A stretch of DNA of 64,000 bases from Cinnamomum chago (GCA_038049695.1 CP142457.1:61996501-62060500); one strand, 5' to 3'; positions 36,821 through 49,070 are shown, numbered from the stretch's first letter. Notes: generated from the sequence alone by a model not told the origin. Translations and numbers: made by a program.

Positions 36821-38419
36821 TGTTGGAAGTAGGTGGGCTTCGTGGATAGATTTTCAAAACTTTTTGACCCACTTGACTCAGGGATCAACTATCCAGAAGG
36901 CTATCACCCAATCCATTCTCATCAATCATATACAACAATATAACCTTTGGAGCTCGGTAGTGCTCTAATCGAGGAGAAAACAACCAACTAGAACAAGAAC
37001 TCTTTTTAAGCAATTAGAGATCTCCAAGACCTTGTTGTCTTTCACGCTATGACCCTCTATCAGATCTCTTTTCTCAAGAAGATGAGTGAGATCTCCAAGA
37101 GAAAACCCTACTAGAAACTCTAAGGAACTAGAAGGCAACTAGAAGAGAAAGAAGAGAAGAAAATTGTGCAACACTTGCACAAATAAAGAGGGTTGGGCGT
37201 GCACTCTTATGGGTGGACGTCCAATGGGTGTATTCCCCTTTTAAATAGCTCTCAAGTCACCTCTCTTATCTCTCTTACTAATTTGTATTAGAAGTCACAC
37301 TTCCACACAAATTTACAAATTAGTAGCTTACTATTACCATTATTAGAAGTCTCACTTCAAATATAAATAGTAACTTTCTAATTCCTTCCTTTCAAAGTTT
37401 AAGTAAGAATATAATCTTTCTAATACTTGAGCTAGCGTGGGGACCACTAAGGATTCGTTAGAAAGCTGGCTCAAACTGGGACACGCGACCCCACATCTCA
37501 TGTGTAATCCGGGCCCACAGTTAATTGCAAATAACACCACTATATAAATGCAATTACACTCCAGTCTTAGGAATAAATTATAATGAAGACCCTAAACTTC
37601 CAAATTACCACAAGTAGGCCCCTCTATCATTATTCATGGATCAATTGGAATAAATCTGTCCCATCCAATCTTAGATCCACATCTTATTATCCTTGAGCCC
37701 CAATTAATTACAGTGATCATCAGTACTATCCAATTAACTCTTAATCGAGATGGGTGCGCACTTACTAATGATAAATCCATTAATTGGCACAAGGGGATAA
37801 TGTAGATAGATTCCATCTTGATCATTGCATGTTCCCACAGTCTTACTATCACGTACCCAAGACACTGAGGTGTTGACCTACAATTGGCCTCACTCATTGG
37901 CGACTCAAAGCAAATGAATAGACAGAAACTTGAGTTCATCAATGTCTCAGGATTGAGAGCCTATTGCAAGGAAATTATGCGAGCAGTCCTTAAATCAAGA
38001 TAGTATTTCATAAGGTGCTTCTTATGATCCTTCAATACATCCAATGTACCAGCACTATGATCCAGAATCTTATATTCTGATGATCGAGACAGATCACACT
38101 ATCTCATAATGATCAAAGTGCTGCAACCTTGTCAGATAAGATGCTCAGTCTCATCATTGGTTGTGAAGATATTTTTAAATATAAGATTTGTGACACATAT
38201 CTCCCGTATATGGATCTCATCCATATACATATATCACATCTAATATACTAATGGGACCCGGTTCTTCTCATGAATCATTATGTCATATGTATTGGTCATG
38301 TGCATTAAGTAATAAATCATCATTCATCTCATGAAAGGAAAGCATGATTATATTGATAAATAAATAAAATTAATCAATTTATTACATCAACTGATGGATT
38401 GAGACCATACAATCTAACA
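36821..38419 (-). mobile_element. Solo LTR of an LTR retrotransposon, about 1.6 kb, 5-bp TSD
   Basis: On the minus strand the element starts TGTTAGATTG (38419) and ends CTTCCAACA (36821), the TG...CA ends of LTRs. TAACT on the plus strand flanks it at 36816-36820 and 38420-38424. A TATA-like CTATTTAAAAGGGG lies at about 37236-37248, where a U3 promoter would sit. There is no internal domain, primer-binding site or second LTR, so this is what unequal recombination between two LTRs leaves. The open frames inside are noncoding. Confidence 0.88.
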
Positions 38420-38539
38420 TAACTTTGATCAACGATCAATTTGTATTAAAGCATCTCCCTTCCTCCAGGGACAACAAAGGACCCGGAAATAGATACACAA
38501 ATTCATCAGATAAAGTACGAGGATTAATTACATTCCAGC

Positions 38540-39050
38540 ACAGTAGCAAGGGGAATATCAATTCGTGGGGTTTAATTTCAACATCATAAAATATGAGCTG
38601 AAATTTGGAAAGGATGGATAGAACTAATTATAGGGGTCTTGTTCCAGAAAGGCACATGCTTTCAATCTTATTCTATCTCCCAAAGTGAGGCCGAAAATAT
38701 TGGACTCCTACAGAAAGGAAAATAAAGGTACAGAATAGAATTTTATCCTATCTCAATGTGATTGTGATTGCTAGTGGATCACATTTTCTTCCTACGACTG
38801 TCCAGGCCAGGTGGGTCCCCTGTTGAAAGGTGATTAATCTCTCTCTGGGCCTTTCTAGTGGATGTGCCATGGAACAATGGAGCAGGGATCTCATCCATCT
38901 TATCTGATATTAAGTGGGCTGTTAATGGTCAGTTGGGGCTTGGGATTACAATACAGTCAAGCATTCCATATCTAATGTGAAAGAATTTCACCAATCCAAT
39001 GGCAGAAGTTTTTCAAGGAGGAGTTTACCTCAGGTTGTCAATGTGTCGGG
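38540..39050. repeat. Diverged copy of array-flanking DNA
   Basis: The string tatctcccaaagtgaggccg near 38675 has a partner near 40575. The string gaatttcaccaatccaatgg near 38983 has a partner at about 44765 (gatttcatcaatccgatggc). These are remnants of the segmental duplications that built the PR-10 array to the right. Confidence 0.6.
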
Positions 39051-39053
39051 TCT

Positions 39054-39429
39054 AGAGATGTAAATGGGTCTTTGTTTCTCCGATCATCTGGAGGTTCCGA
39101 ATCGTTAAAAACCGAGTCTGGATCCTTATTTAGGCACTGATAAGTAAATGGGTTCGGGTCCAGTTCCATCTTGGTTCGGACCCAAGACCCAACATATTAC
39201 CTCATTTTTTAAAAATCTCTTTAAAAAACTATATATATTTTTAATATCATTCTTTACTTAGATCCAGACCCGGATCCGGAACCGTCCGATATATGGTTTC
39301 GGTTTCGGAGCCAAGAAATCAGTTCCAAAACGGTTCTGGGTTCAAATCTAGTTTCACTTTTTTTTTAAACGGTTTTAGTTTCGTGTCCATCATGAATTCA
39401 GACCGGAACCAACCTGTTTACAACCCTAC
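39054..39429. mobile_element. hAT-like MITE related to the one at 51145
   Basis: The left end is AGAGATGTAAATGGGT and the right end reverse-complements to GTAGGGTTGTAAACAGGTTG. The interior matches 51145-51502 in inverse orientation (ggttccgaatcgttaaaaac against gatttttaacgggtcggaac). No clear 8-bp duplication is seen here. Confidence 0.6.
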
Positions 39430-40299
39430 TCAGGCCTATTAAGAAGCCGGACATTTTAATAGCATTCGCCCAAGCCTAGAATCCAGAACAATCAGTCAAA
39501 ATTTGGGGCCTTTTTGACTCGTGAGAAAAAAGCTTTGATTTGCTGTCAATCCTTGTCTTTCATGCAATATTTCAGGGGGGATTGACGAAATAGATAGTCT
39601 GGTCTACACCGGCTTGACCGATTGGTTAATCCAATTCAATGATGACTAAAATTTGAAAAGAAAAGAAAAGTGGACAAAAAAGTTACTTTAAATAATTATG
39701 GATGGATTCAGCTGTTGATTTTGACCAGGTTTAACAGGTTTTGCTGAGTTTTGACCAATAGCTTTTACAAAACCAGAATGTTCAAGGGCGTGTTCATTTT
39801 TAACTTAAACACTGTTCCATTTAATGACATGCATGGCTACAAGGGTGATTACCTTTGGCGATAGGCAGGGGTAGACCCAGAAATTCTTCATTGGAGGAGC
39901 CACAATGTAAGTGAAATTTTAGTGTGGCCATTCCGCCGCTGGCGATAGGGAGCTTATGTCACCTAATACATGTTTACAAGATTTGTGAAGATCTAAGATG
40001 TGAAATTTTCCATATGAAGTTTATGGTATGCATCATGCATGAGAATATGCAACAGCTAGGATGAATTAGGGCCCCAAAATAGTGCAGATGACTAGAAAGT
40101 GAGACTTAGAAACAATAAAATTCTGAGAGATTTTAATCATGTCTGAATGATTTGGCAACTATTAACCCTCACTACTCAAAGGGAAGAATTAGGGTCCAAC
40201 TATCTACCTCTAAAAGAGAAAGTTTAGAATGGTGAAAATATATACACCAATTCACCTAATAAAGTCTCAATTTATTTTACATTCTAACAAGGGGGCACA

Positions 40300-42089
40300 T
40301 GGCATGAGGGACATCAATTTGTGGGGTTTCACACAACCTCATAGGGATTGTTTTTGGGAGGAAAATATTCCCAAGTGGATTAAAAAAACAGGCTCAATTT
40401 TGTGCAGGGGAGCCTGTGGTTTTGTCTCTGGTCTTCTTTTCAATGAATTCTTTTTGTGTGACACCCAAGGAAAAAAAAAAAAAAAAAATCAACCTCAGAA
40501 AAAGGAGCCGCAATTTGGAATAGAGGAATAGCATTAATTATTGTGATTCCCACTGCCCTTTTCTTCTTGTTTTTATCTCCCAAGTGAGGCCGAGAATCTC
40601 GGACTCTCACCAAGAATTCCACATAAAATGGGAAGAGAGATACAGAACATAATATCTTATCTCCATGAGGTTGTGTGGTTAGGCTTTGTAGGACTATTAG
40701 TCTTGTTGCTTTAGATGGACCCAACATTGCGCATTGCAGGTGGAGCCCACGATGTTATCTATGACGGGTGATTCAATTATGGGCCATTAATCTTCTCTTG
40801 GCCCTTGGGCACGTTTGTGTATTGCTGCGGTAACCTGACCTTCCAGCGTAGACATTGGTTTTTTCATGTAAAACTCAATTAATTTTTCGCTTTTTCTTAT
40901 GACAAAGTACCCACACCAAATATGACTTTTTTATTGTAGCATGGAAAAGATATTTTAGCTTTCCATGTTTCTTCACATGAAAGGATATGTACGAACGTGC
41001 TTGTTTGTTTACATGGAAGAAAATTGAATTCCTAAAGATCCTTTGTAATTAGACTTGTATTAATCTTATTAAAAGTGGTTACATTTGATGAGAAAAAGGC
41101 ACCCCCAAATAATCTCCCTTTTATTGGAACAATGAATTAAGAGAAAACAGTAGATGACACCCAACTATCACCCAATCCAACAAATCCTAGGAAATGGAGG
41201 TTCGGTCTCCATTTCACTCTAATTTACCCATCACCCTTCATGTCTTTAAGAATACTTTGCTGCAACCCCTTTTAGAATTTCTTAAAATCCAACCCTTCGC
41301 GAACAACAAACTGGCCAATAATGAGATTAAATTTATTATTATTAAAAGGTGATATCTGTCATATCATATTTCTTTTTTATAATTCTTATATAATCTCTTC
41401 TTAGGTACTTTCTCCTATTAAATCCAAACAAAGTGAAGAAAATCAACCACACAAAAAGGTGGCGTTTCACCTCTAAACTTTTCCTCATTTGTTTATGCAG
41501 TGAGAATTCTACACTCTTTTATCATTTTCTCCTTACCCAAACAACATTCAGTAGGCACTAACCTAATGCCAGTACAAATGGTATATTTCAATCGATAATC
41601 CACACTCAACATGAAAGCTTTTACAACACGACAGGTACAGACGGATGGTTATGGTCAATGGGTTTGTTTTTGGGCAACCGCCCAAGTAGTAGGGTACCAT
41701 TACAAATTTCACCATCTCATACCATACATACGCATAGAGCCTCTTACATTATTATGAGAGATAAGTTTGGGCCCTCACATCTATATTCATGCCAACAACT
41801 TAAATGTGAGGGCCCCACCTTTATCTCTTATAAAATGGTAAGAGATGCTCTTATAGGAGCATATTCATATATATATATATATATATATTTATGAGTTGAT
41901 TTTGTGGGTCCTATTCTGCTGGGTTGACTCTTTTCATGCCATGTTTCAGGTGAGAAAACGAATAGACATATAAGCCTATGTGCCCAAGACATGGATCCTA
42001 CTAAAATACATAAACTAAAATAGATAGATAAAAATCTGAAACTACCAACAAGGGCAAACCAAGCAGCCTCCAGTGTTCTAATTATCAGG
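40300..42089. other. Flanking DNA of the degenerate PR-10 unit
   Basis: Holds the block at 41010-41230 (catggaag.aaattgaattcc, then taatctcccttttattggaa and tatcacccaatccaacaaat). Diverged copies lie at about 45450-45640 and 50434-50630. No gene. Confidence 0.6.
41722..41866. repeat. GAGAGATAAGG-family foldback MITE, copy 4
   Basis: Arms cattattatgagagataag and aaaatggtaagagatgctct flank the family core gccaacaacttaaatgtgag. An (AT)n tract follows at 41868-41890. Confidence 0.75.
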
Positions 42090-42842
42090 TGGACTAAACC
42101 AAGAGATGGATGTATACGTGTCTTTCTCTGAGATCTAGAGGTGGATTCAGTACAGGAGAAAGCTCATACTATTTTCTTTAACAATAAGCAAATCAAGAGA
42201 TTGATGAATTTACTCAGACCGTGTAACTAGAAATTAAAATCGTGGTGTGTGTAAACAAGTAATAAAAAAGAAATGTGCGTGCATATGGCAACTCTATTTC
42301 AACAAACTAGAGATTTCAGGCTTTACATTAAGCTACTGGTCTGTGAGGCTCTCGGACAGTTCTTCTTATATGATATGTCTCTCTCTTCTTTTTTGGCCGC
42401 CCTTCTAGGCATCAGCGTGCTTCTATTTATAAGCTTCTTTGCACGTGTCGCCCCTTTACTCTCCTTGCTTCCGTCCCTCTGCCTTTGTCAATAGACGGAA
42501 GCAGGAGCGGTGATGTATTTCCAATCTTCGCTATTACGGACCATTCTTTCTTTCAGGTCCTTTGTAGACCCGGGTCCGACTATGGTCCTTACCACTTTTG
42601 TCTTGCCTAGAGACTGTCCAAGATGAGTGATCATAATTGCAATTATCATATTACTACGAACCTACTAGGAGAGAGTGACAGAAAGGATAGTGCCAACATG
42701 ACCTCCATCGCCTTCAGCTTGTATATCTTGGAAGAAGTTGGGGAGCAGTTTGGCAAGTAGCTTGGCCACTCGAAGCCTGCCATACGTTTCCCACGGCTGC
42801 CGGCACTCCAGCTTCCAACTTTCTTGTTCTTGTTGGAGATAA
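42090..42842 (-). pseudogene. Degenerate Bet v 1/PR-10 gene (array unit D)
   Basis: Minus strand. Exon 1 remains at about 42671-42842 but is frameshifted: KLEAGVPAAV reads in one frame and WETYGRLRVAKLLAKLLPNF in another, then DGGHVGTILSVTLS. There is no usable ATG at the expected MKGQ position. Exon 2 is reduced to about 42110-42175, equivalent to the LEKDSDSS-FLLYR region, then jumps directly to sequence that in unit A lies inside the intron (aatcaagagattgatgaat). Most of exon 2, the C-terminal helix and the splice junction are gone. Its place at the left end of the array and its damage mark it as a dead duplicate. Confidence 0.8.
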
Positions 42843-42960
42843 TTAAAATAAAGGGATTGTGGTGGAAATTGGGATACTTTCTAGGCTAGTTCTGAATAGC
42901 TCTTGTATATAAAAGGGCTCGTTCTAATTGCACCCACCCTATTTGCTATTTAAACCCACC

Positions 42961-43662
42961 CTAACTTCTAGGGTGGATGGGATGGGATGGGATGGGATGG
43001 GATGGATTGACTGGGGTGAAATGGAGTTTGTGTAGATCACCGATTTCAGTGACCTGGATGCACTCTCGCAGATATCCGGCGGCGATCATCCGCCCGGTGA
43101 TGCTGCGGAGGTCGCAGATCGCATCAGACGGCACCAGATCGACCTCACCGATGCTGGTCGTCGACGATCGACGGCTGCAGCTGCTCCTCCGACCGATTTC
43201 CAGCTCCTGGAACCTTCTCGGATCTTCCTCATCTTGATAACTGTTGTCTTCCTCATAGACGACGAATTCGCCGGATCTGCTGCTGGAGGAGATGGAAAGC
43301 GAGTTCAGGTGGTCGGAAATCGCGTCTGCCCCAACCGGACTACTATGCGTCATGAGTATGTGGCGGAATTCGTCTTCCAGACGAGCCATGGCAATCTGGA
43401 TCGCGCCGCTCGGATCGGAATCGGCGGAGACAGAGCGCCGGATTTCATCGACAGCGCGTAAGTACCGGTCCACCTCCCGGTGGTCCCCGTCAAAGATCAT
43501 GCGTTCTCTGGCCTCCTCCGACGCCGTCGAGTCCCACCGCATGATTAGCTTGTGTGCCGCCTCGATTCCGCCGGCCAGATCGTTGGATTCCTCCCGTTCT
43601 ATCGCCTGCGATCGGTTCTCGGCCAGATATTTTGAGTTTTTAGCGGTGTTTAATAGTCTTTT
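42961..43662 (-). pseudogene. EXO70: Truncated EXO70 exocyst-subunit fragment
   Basis: Minus strand, GC-rich frame. EXO70 proteins help tether secretory vesicles at the plasma membrane and are usually about 600-700 aa. Visible here is only the N-terminal part: SKYLAENRSQAIEREESNDL, GIEAAHKLIMRW, DSTASEEARERMIFDGDHRE, VDRYLRAVDEI, AIQIAMARLEDEFRHIL, DLRSITGRMIAAGYLRECIQV. Homology stops at ECIQV, where the next residues of the family (start of the large C-terminal Exo70 domain) are missing. The frame instead runs through PSHPIPSHPIHP, encoded by the GGATG pentanucleotide repeat, to a stop at 42961. Upstream, 40 codons of family-like sequence lie between an in-frame TAA (43663-43665) and the internal ATG at 43542, with no earlier ATG. 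Both ends are therefore broken. It lies between PR-10 units D and A and is probably a captured or inserted fragment. A 193-aa product from the internal Met is possible, but function as EXO70 is unlikely. Confidence 0.87.
42973..43012 (+). repeat. (GGATG)n pentanucleotide repeat at the EXO70 breakpoint
   Basis: About five units of gatgg/gatgggatggg lie where EXO70 homology ends. They encode the terminal PSHPI repeats of the truncated frame. Confidence 0.85.
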
Positions 43663-44538
43663 TTATTGATGTGGTCTTGTAAGGCAGCTGCTGCTGCTCT
43701 TCTTCTCTCTCTGTCTCGGCTGCGACGGTTTGTCTGCATATGTAGGTGGGGAGAGAGAGACGTTCATCGCTTTGGTGGAATTGGTCTCGACGGAGGAGAG
43801 GTGTTTGACTTTGACAAAGGTGTGGTGGAGTTGGACTCTGTGCAGGATGTGATAGAAGCATGACAAGACCAAGTTAAATGGGTGTGACGTGGTGGGAGTC
43901 ACTTTAAATGAGTGTGAGTGTCATGAAACTCTTAGGGCCGTACACCCACCCTTTATATAGGGTGGGTGTATATATCAACACCCATCAATCAATCTTAGGT
44001 GCTATGTGAACCGGTACATCTGGCGAAAGCCTATGTGAATGTAGAGTGGGTGCAGATAGCAACCCCCATATAAAAGTTATAGGGTATCTGATCTTTTTTG
44101 ACATTTTTGTGCTGGCCTGCCGCGGATATTGATTCCGATAAATTCTGAATAGGGTCCTTTCCGGCCCTCAACAAACCTCGTATGTCACTTGGCTGCTCAG
44201 GAATTAACAAGTATGCCATTCTTTGCATGTGTGTGGACTATCTTTCCACTCTGTGGACTTCTTCTTACCCGTTGTGTCAGGTATCTTGGAGCTGAAGCCA
44301 CTTGTGTCAGGTATTTTGGGGCTGAAGCCACTGGTGTACCAAAAACAACTCAAAATGGCTTCCTTCCCACTTTGTTAGCTTTCATTTGGTAATTTCTTTA
44401 TTTAATTTTCTATGGTATATCTATGTTATACCATTGCTTTTATCCTATACCTATATCATCTTCCTCTCTAATATATCTTAACATTACTGATTAAAAAAAA
44501 AAAAGCTGGGATGATTATAAAAGATAGGAAATAAGAGA

Positions 44539-44720
44539 TGTTGGAAAAGTCATGTTCGAAAAGTCTTACATCCCACGTCGTCCAAGTAATGGATTTGACA
44601 CGCCTTCACATACCTATTTGGACATTCCACCTATCAGCTAAAGCTCTCGGATTGATATATGATATCTTATGTGGTATCAAAGATAGTTCTTGTCATTCTT
44701 ATATAGCCCACTGAACTACA
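44539..44720 (+). mobile_element. Possible TRIM / LTR fragment
   Basis: It starts TGTTGGAAAAGTC, contains agtcttacatcccacgtcg (a motif common in terminal-repeat retrotransposons in miniature) and ends next to tggtatcaaagata, which resembles the initiator-Met tRNA primer-binding site. A second LTR and a duplication were not found. Confidence 0.35.
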
Positions 44721-45994
44721 TTTTTTCTTATTAGCGACGGTTGGGTTGGGTTAATCTGAAAGGATTTCATCAATCCGATGGCAGAAATTCCTGATATAAG
44801 GAGCTGTTCCCTCAGGTAGTCGGCGGGCTGGGCCCCAGCTTGAGGAGATTTTTTTAATAGTCCAGCTCAGTAAGACACTCTAGTCCACATATTGTATTTT
44901 CCCCATTTCATAGAAATTCTAACCGGAGAGTGTTCTCAGAGATATAGTTGCATTCCCCCCGTTGATACAAGTTTTGTCCCGTGGGCATCCACAAAACTAT
45001 AGGGAGCAGAGAAAACAGAGAAATAAAAAGCTCCTTATAAATTAGCATTGGACAAAATCAGCATAATAAGATTATTTTAATTTACAGAGCTTCAGATTTC
45101 AAAACATTCATTTGATTTACACTTTTCTTGTTGTGCAATCGATTGGTTATTTTCATTTTTCCATTGCGTGCCTTCCTGCTTGTCAAATGATGCATCTAAG
45201 TGAGCCTAACTTATGCAAGTTAGATTATTTTTTATTTTTCCACCTTGCACAGGGAATGACATTCGGCTGTTTGGAATTAAAATCTGATAAAATTACTTTC
45301 TCATCAGAGAGAAAAAAATCGAAGAAACAAAAATGAAAATCCACAAATAATCGATTGTCAAAAAATTCTCTCTTGGAAAATGGCTAACCATGTATCATCA
45401 TAGTAAATCAAATCTTAGGAAAGTCAACTCCATCTCTCAAGGTCCAATGTTTGCATGGAAGGGAAATGAATTCTTAGGGTTGTTTGTAAGACTTATATTC
45501 TTATTAAGAGATCCATGAATGACATTCAAATAATCCCCCTTTCATTGTAAAAGTTAATTAAGAGAAGATAGTAGATAAATGCTCAAGCAGCCCAACTATC
45601 ACCCAATACATCAAATCCTAAGAAGGCCGGGTTTCATCTCCATATCACCCCGTATCCTTTACCTCTCATGTCTTTGAGTATACTTTGATGCAACTCATTT
45701 TGGAATTCATTAGAATTCAATCCTCTGCAAACAAACATAATAATAATGGGATTAAATTTTGCATTACTAGCTAGAAAGTGACGTTAGTCAAATAATATTT
45801 TTTCCCCATAATTTCTAAATAATTTCTCCTCAGCAGCTTTCTCTAATATAAAGTCCAAACATAGTGGAAAAAAGCAACACCACAAAAAGTGGTATATAAT
45901 CCACCTCTAAAAGTTCTCTAATTTGTTATTATATTAAGAATTCTCCATTTTGTCATTTTCTCATCCAAAAAATGAACCAGAGGGTATATGCAAG

Positions 45995-46303
45995 TTCTGG
46001 GCCTGTTTATTTACAGGAGTTTATGACTAGGATTTGGGAGGTTGAGTTTTTTTGGACATGATATGACATCTTGTCCCTTGGCATTTGAGATGCTACGTTT
46101 CTTTTATTAGAATTTTAAATTCCAACCACTCAAAATGCCTTTTAGAATTCTTGGAATTCCACTCTATATATCATTTTTTGGAATTTCAAATCATCCATAA
46201 AAAAGAGGAATTTGAAATTCCACCTAAGAAAACAATTTTTAGAGAAATTGAAATACTCCCAAATATGAATGATTGGAATTTTGATAAATAAACGGGCCCA
46301 GAA
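45995..46303. mobile_element. Foldback MITE, 309 bp
   Basis: The left end TTCTGGGCCTGTTTATTTA and the right end, reverse-complemented TTCTGGGCCCGTTTATTTA, form an inverted repeat of about 19 bp with one mismatch. The target-site duplication is unclear, so superfamily is left open (PIF/Harbinger-like ends). Confidence 0.65.
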
Positions 46304-46762
46304 TTATCATAGTTGTCCATTCCAGTTTATTTCCGTCCCAATGACCAGAGCTTTCCGTTTTGGTCCTTCAACAGAAACGAAATGGGGCTCCAAGCTTTTC
46401 AGTTTGAATTCCGCTCCATTTCAGTTAGGTCCGATCCATTTTGGCTATCCATTTCTGCATAAAGAGTAGGGTCCATTATAGATGTGATCACCATCTCAAA
46501 CCATATATGAGTTGATTTTGTGGGTCCTACTGTTCTGGCCATGTGCCCTTTTTATGTGCACATGTATGTCTAGATAATACTTAAATAAAATAGATAAAAT
46601 CATAAAAAAATATGAAACTTCCAATTAAGGCAAAAGCAACCGGGCTCGCACCCTTTCCATTATTTATGCGAACCAAACACAACCGCAATAATGACAGTAA
46701 TAATAGTCAACACTGAATAATGCTAGAACCCCAAAATGGGTTTAATTTTCCTCTCAAGAGTC

Positions 46763-47782
46763 TCAAGAGTTGAGCTTGGCTTTGTACTCTTCAGCGAGAT
46801 GGTTTCCTATGACTTCAGCAATGGCCACTAGCGAATCAGTAGAGACGAGAGAGACATTGGCAGCAGACTCTTCTGCGAGCTCATACTCAATGGTGGATTG
46901 AATAATGGACGAATCGCTGTCTTTCTCTAAGACCTGGAGGCGGACTCGGTACAGGAGAAAACCAAGATCCAGGAAACCACCTTCCACGACTTCAGTCTCC
47001 TTCAAACGATTCTCATGTTCGATTTTGGTGAACTTCTCTTTATAAACAGCAAATGCAGGCGCACCTAGTAATCCACAACTGACCACTTTTTTAGTATTGT
47101 ATTTTTCTCCTTTCTAATATAAAATAACAATGATCAAATCAAGAGATTGATGAATGGTCTGGCTATTGTTGGATACGCAATCCAGACCGTCAAGATTAAT
47201 TATTTAAATAGGAGCAGACCTACGGAAACAGATCCCCTATTTCGTCCCAACAGGGGAGCCCTGTTTGGACGAATCAGGAGTCGCCACATGCGGGGGCGGA
47301 AGGGGGCAGAGGAAAGAGAGAAGCAAGTTCTATTCCTCCCCTCCTTCCGCCCCCGTGCGCCCCCCGATTCGTCCAAACAGGGCTCTTTGTTTGGACGAAA
47401 CAGGAATCCTGATCCCAGACCCGCATATATGATTTTGTAGACAGTCACCTCGTTAGTAAAAACAAAAGCCGAGAAAATCCATATGAAAATTCTAGATCCG
47501 CCTCCAAAATTAATATGAAATTCTTTGGTCCACCTCCAAAACCCCGAATACCTCCTGGATTCCACTCTATATTGGATGAGTATGAAGTACAAACATACCA
47601 GGAGCGAAGGTGAGGGAAAGGACAGTGCCAACGCCTCCATCCCCTTCAGCTTGTACGTCTTGGAAGATGTTGGGGAGCAGCTTGACGACTAGCTTTCCCA
47701 ATTGAAGCGTTCCATACGTTTCCCACACCACAGCTGCAGGCGCGCCTACTTCCAACTCGTGTGAGACCTGCCCCTTCATCAT
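46763..47782 (-). CDS. Bet v 1 / PR-10 family protein, norcoclaurine-synthase-like (array unit A), intact
   Basis: Minus strand, exons 47782-47599 and 47064-46763, phase 1 intron with GT-AG ends, giving 162 codons (161 aa). The Bet v 1 fold binds hydrophobic ligands; the family includes PR-10 allergens and (S)-norcoclaurine synthases of benzylisoquinoline alkaloid synthesis. Visible are MMKGQVSHELEVGAPAAVVW at the start, WETYGTLQLGKLVVKLLPN, the glycine loop GDGGVGT, then VYKEKFTKI, VVEGGFLDLGFLLYRVRL, SIIQSTIEYELAEESA and a C-terminal helix AIAEVIGNHLAEEY. Two Met codons are adjacent; the second (47779) matches the MKGQ start of unit C. Start wording and the FLLYR-R block resemble proteins usually labelled norcoclaurine synthase-like, but I cannot confirm catalytic residues, so the substrate is unknown. 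A TATTAAAAG string 75 nt upstream (about 47855) matches the spacing of the TATA box in unit C. A foldback lies in the intron. Confidence 0.9.
47240..47410. repeat. Foldback insertion inside the unit A intron
   Basis: GAGCCCTGTTTGGACGAATC (about 47248) is repeated inverted at about 47369 (GATTCGTCCAAACAGGGCTC), with GC-rich inner arms (gcgggggcggaaggggg / ccttccgcccccgtgcg). The introns of units B and C lack it, so it arrived after duplication. Confidence 0.8.
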
Positions 47783-49070
47783 CTTCTTCTTCTTCTTCTT
47801 CTTCTTTTTCTTCTTGTTGTTGGAGATGAGCTCATGGTATCTAGGTTGGTTCTTTTAATAGGTCTTGGAATGCGACCCTTATTGGACATTTCTATGCTGG
47901 CCTACCGCGAATATTGTACATTTCAACATGGAAAGATTCCGATGAGATATCCACAGTGGGTCTTTTCTTTTCTAGTGTCCAACGACTCATACTGGCCTCG
48001 TATTCACTCGGTTGAGTTGACTATGTTGGAGGTCATTTACCTGAACGAGTAATCTGAGTATCCACTCACCAAAGTTAACTGAACTCGATGTTCCTTCTGG
48101 TCCTTCTTGTCATTTACTCACCTCCATGTTCCTTTGGGTCGTTCTTGGCTGGGTTTGATTCTCTTTTCGTGTTTGAAACTTTAATGGCTAAATCCATTAG
48201 ATTATGGGATGGCGACCTCCCAACACTCCTAACAAGAAGGGTGAGTTCCATCGTTGTAAATCATGTTGTGGGGCTCACTTTTGAAATTAAAATGCTTTAA
48301 GGTCGACATTGTTCAACAAGCCGGCCGGGAAAAGTTTACTAATTGAAGTTTTATATACCGTTAAATTGACCGTGTTTAAAATACATGATTAGAAGAAGAA
48401 AAATCTTGAATCATGTGTTTCATAAATAATCAATCCAGCGTTGTGCATAATTTTATTGGGCTAAATTTTCTTTGATAGTAAATCTATTTTAAAAAACTCC
48501 TATTCCTCTATGCTCAATTAAAGTACGGCCCATTGAAAAATCTAAATTACTCAAAAGAAGTGTTTTGTTTTATTAGTGATCAATTTGGTGATGGTAATTA
48601 CTATTAGAGTAAATAGGGGCATTTATTTTGAGATTACTTTTCAAAAATTTAAACCACTCAAAATAAACGCCCTTCTTCTTGGAGAGAAATTCACATATAT
48701 TATTAGTGATAAATCTGGAAAAACCAATTCTTAAGAGGATTAATGTTGGGCAATTTAGAATATTTTCACTAAATGGGTCAATTCAATTAAAGACTGAATA
48801 TTCATCTACAAAGGAAATGAGGGTAAGAAGAAGGGAGAATAGAGAAGATCAGTATTAACAATGCCCCGCTTCCATCTTACATCTGATTTACGTTCTTAAT
48901 GCTCCTCTTTGTGGCATGGGCTACAATGGTTTCCTTTCATTCTTTGCTGGGATGGGATCAAGCCAATTCAAAAGGAGGGGGTCAAATCATGTGAGAATAC
49001 ATGCGAGGAAAGTAAGAAACATATGAGTATTTGAAGGCAAAGAATCCTTAGGGGGAGTAGTTGCATCAAG

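Larger units (their letters stand above)
43666..46762. other. Spacer between the EXO70 fragment and PR-10 unit A
   Basis: No complete gene. It holds a perfect-looking hairpin cacccaccctttatatagggtggg at about 43950, a TRIM/LTR-like segment at 44539, array-flank copies (44755-44840 and 45450-45640) and a foldback MITE at 45995. Confidence 0.5.

Noticed and set aside
37352..37942. Minus-strand frames of 62 and 102 codons
   Set aside because: They lie entirely inside the solo LTR, which is noncoding.
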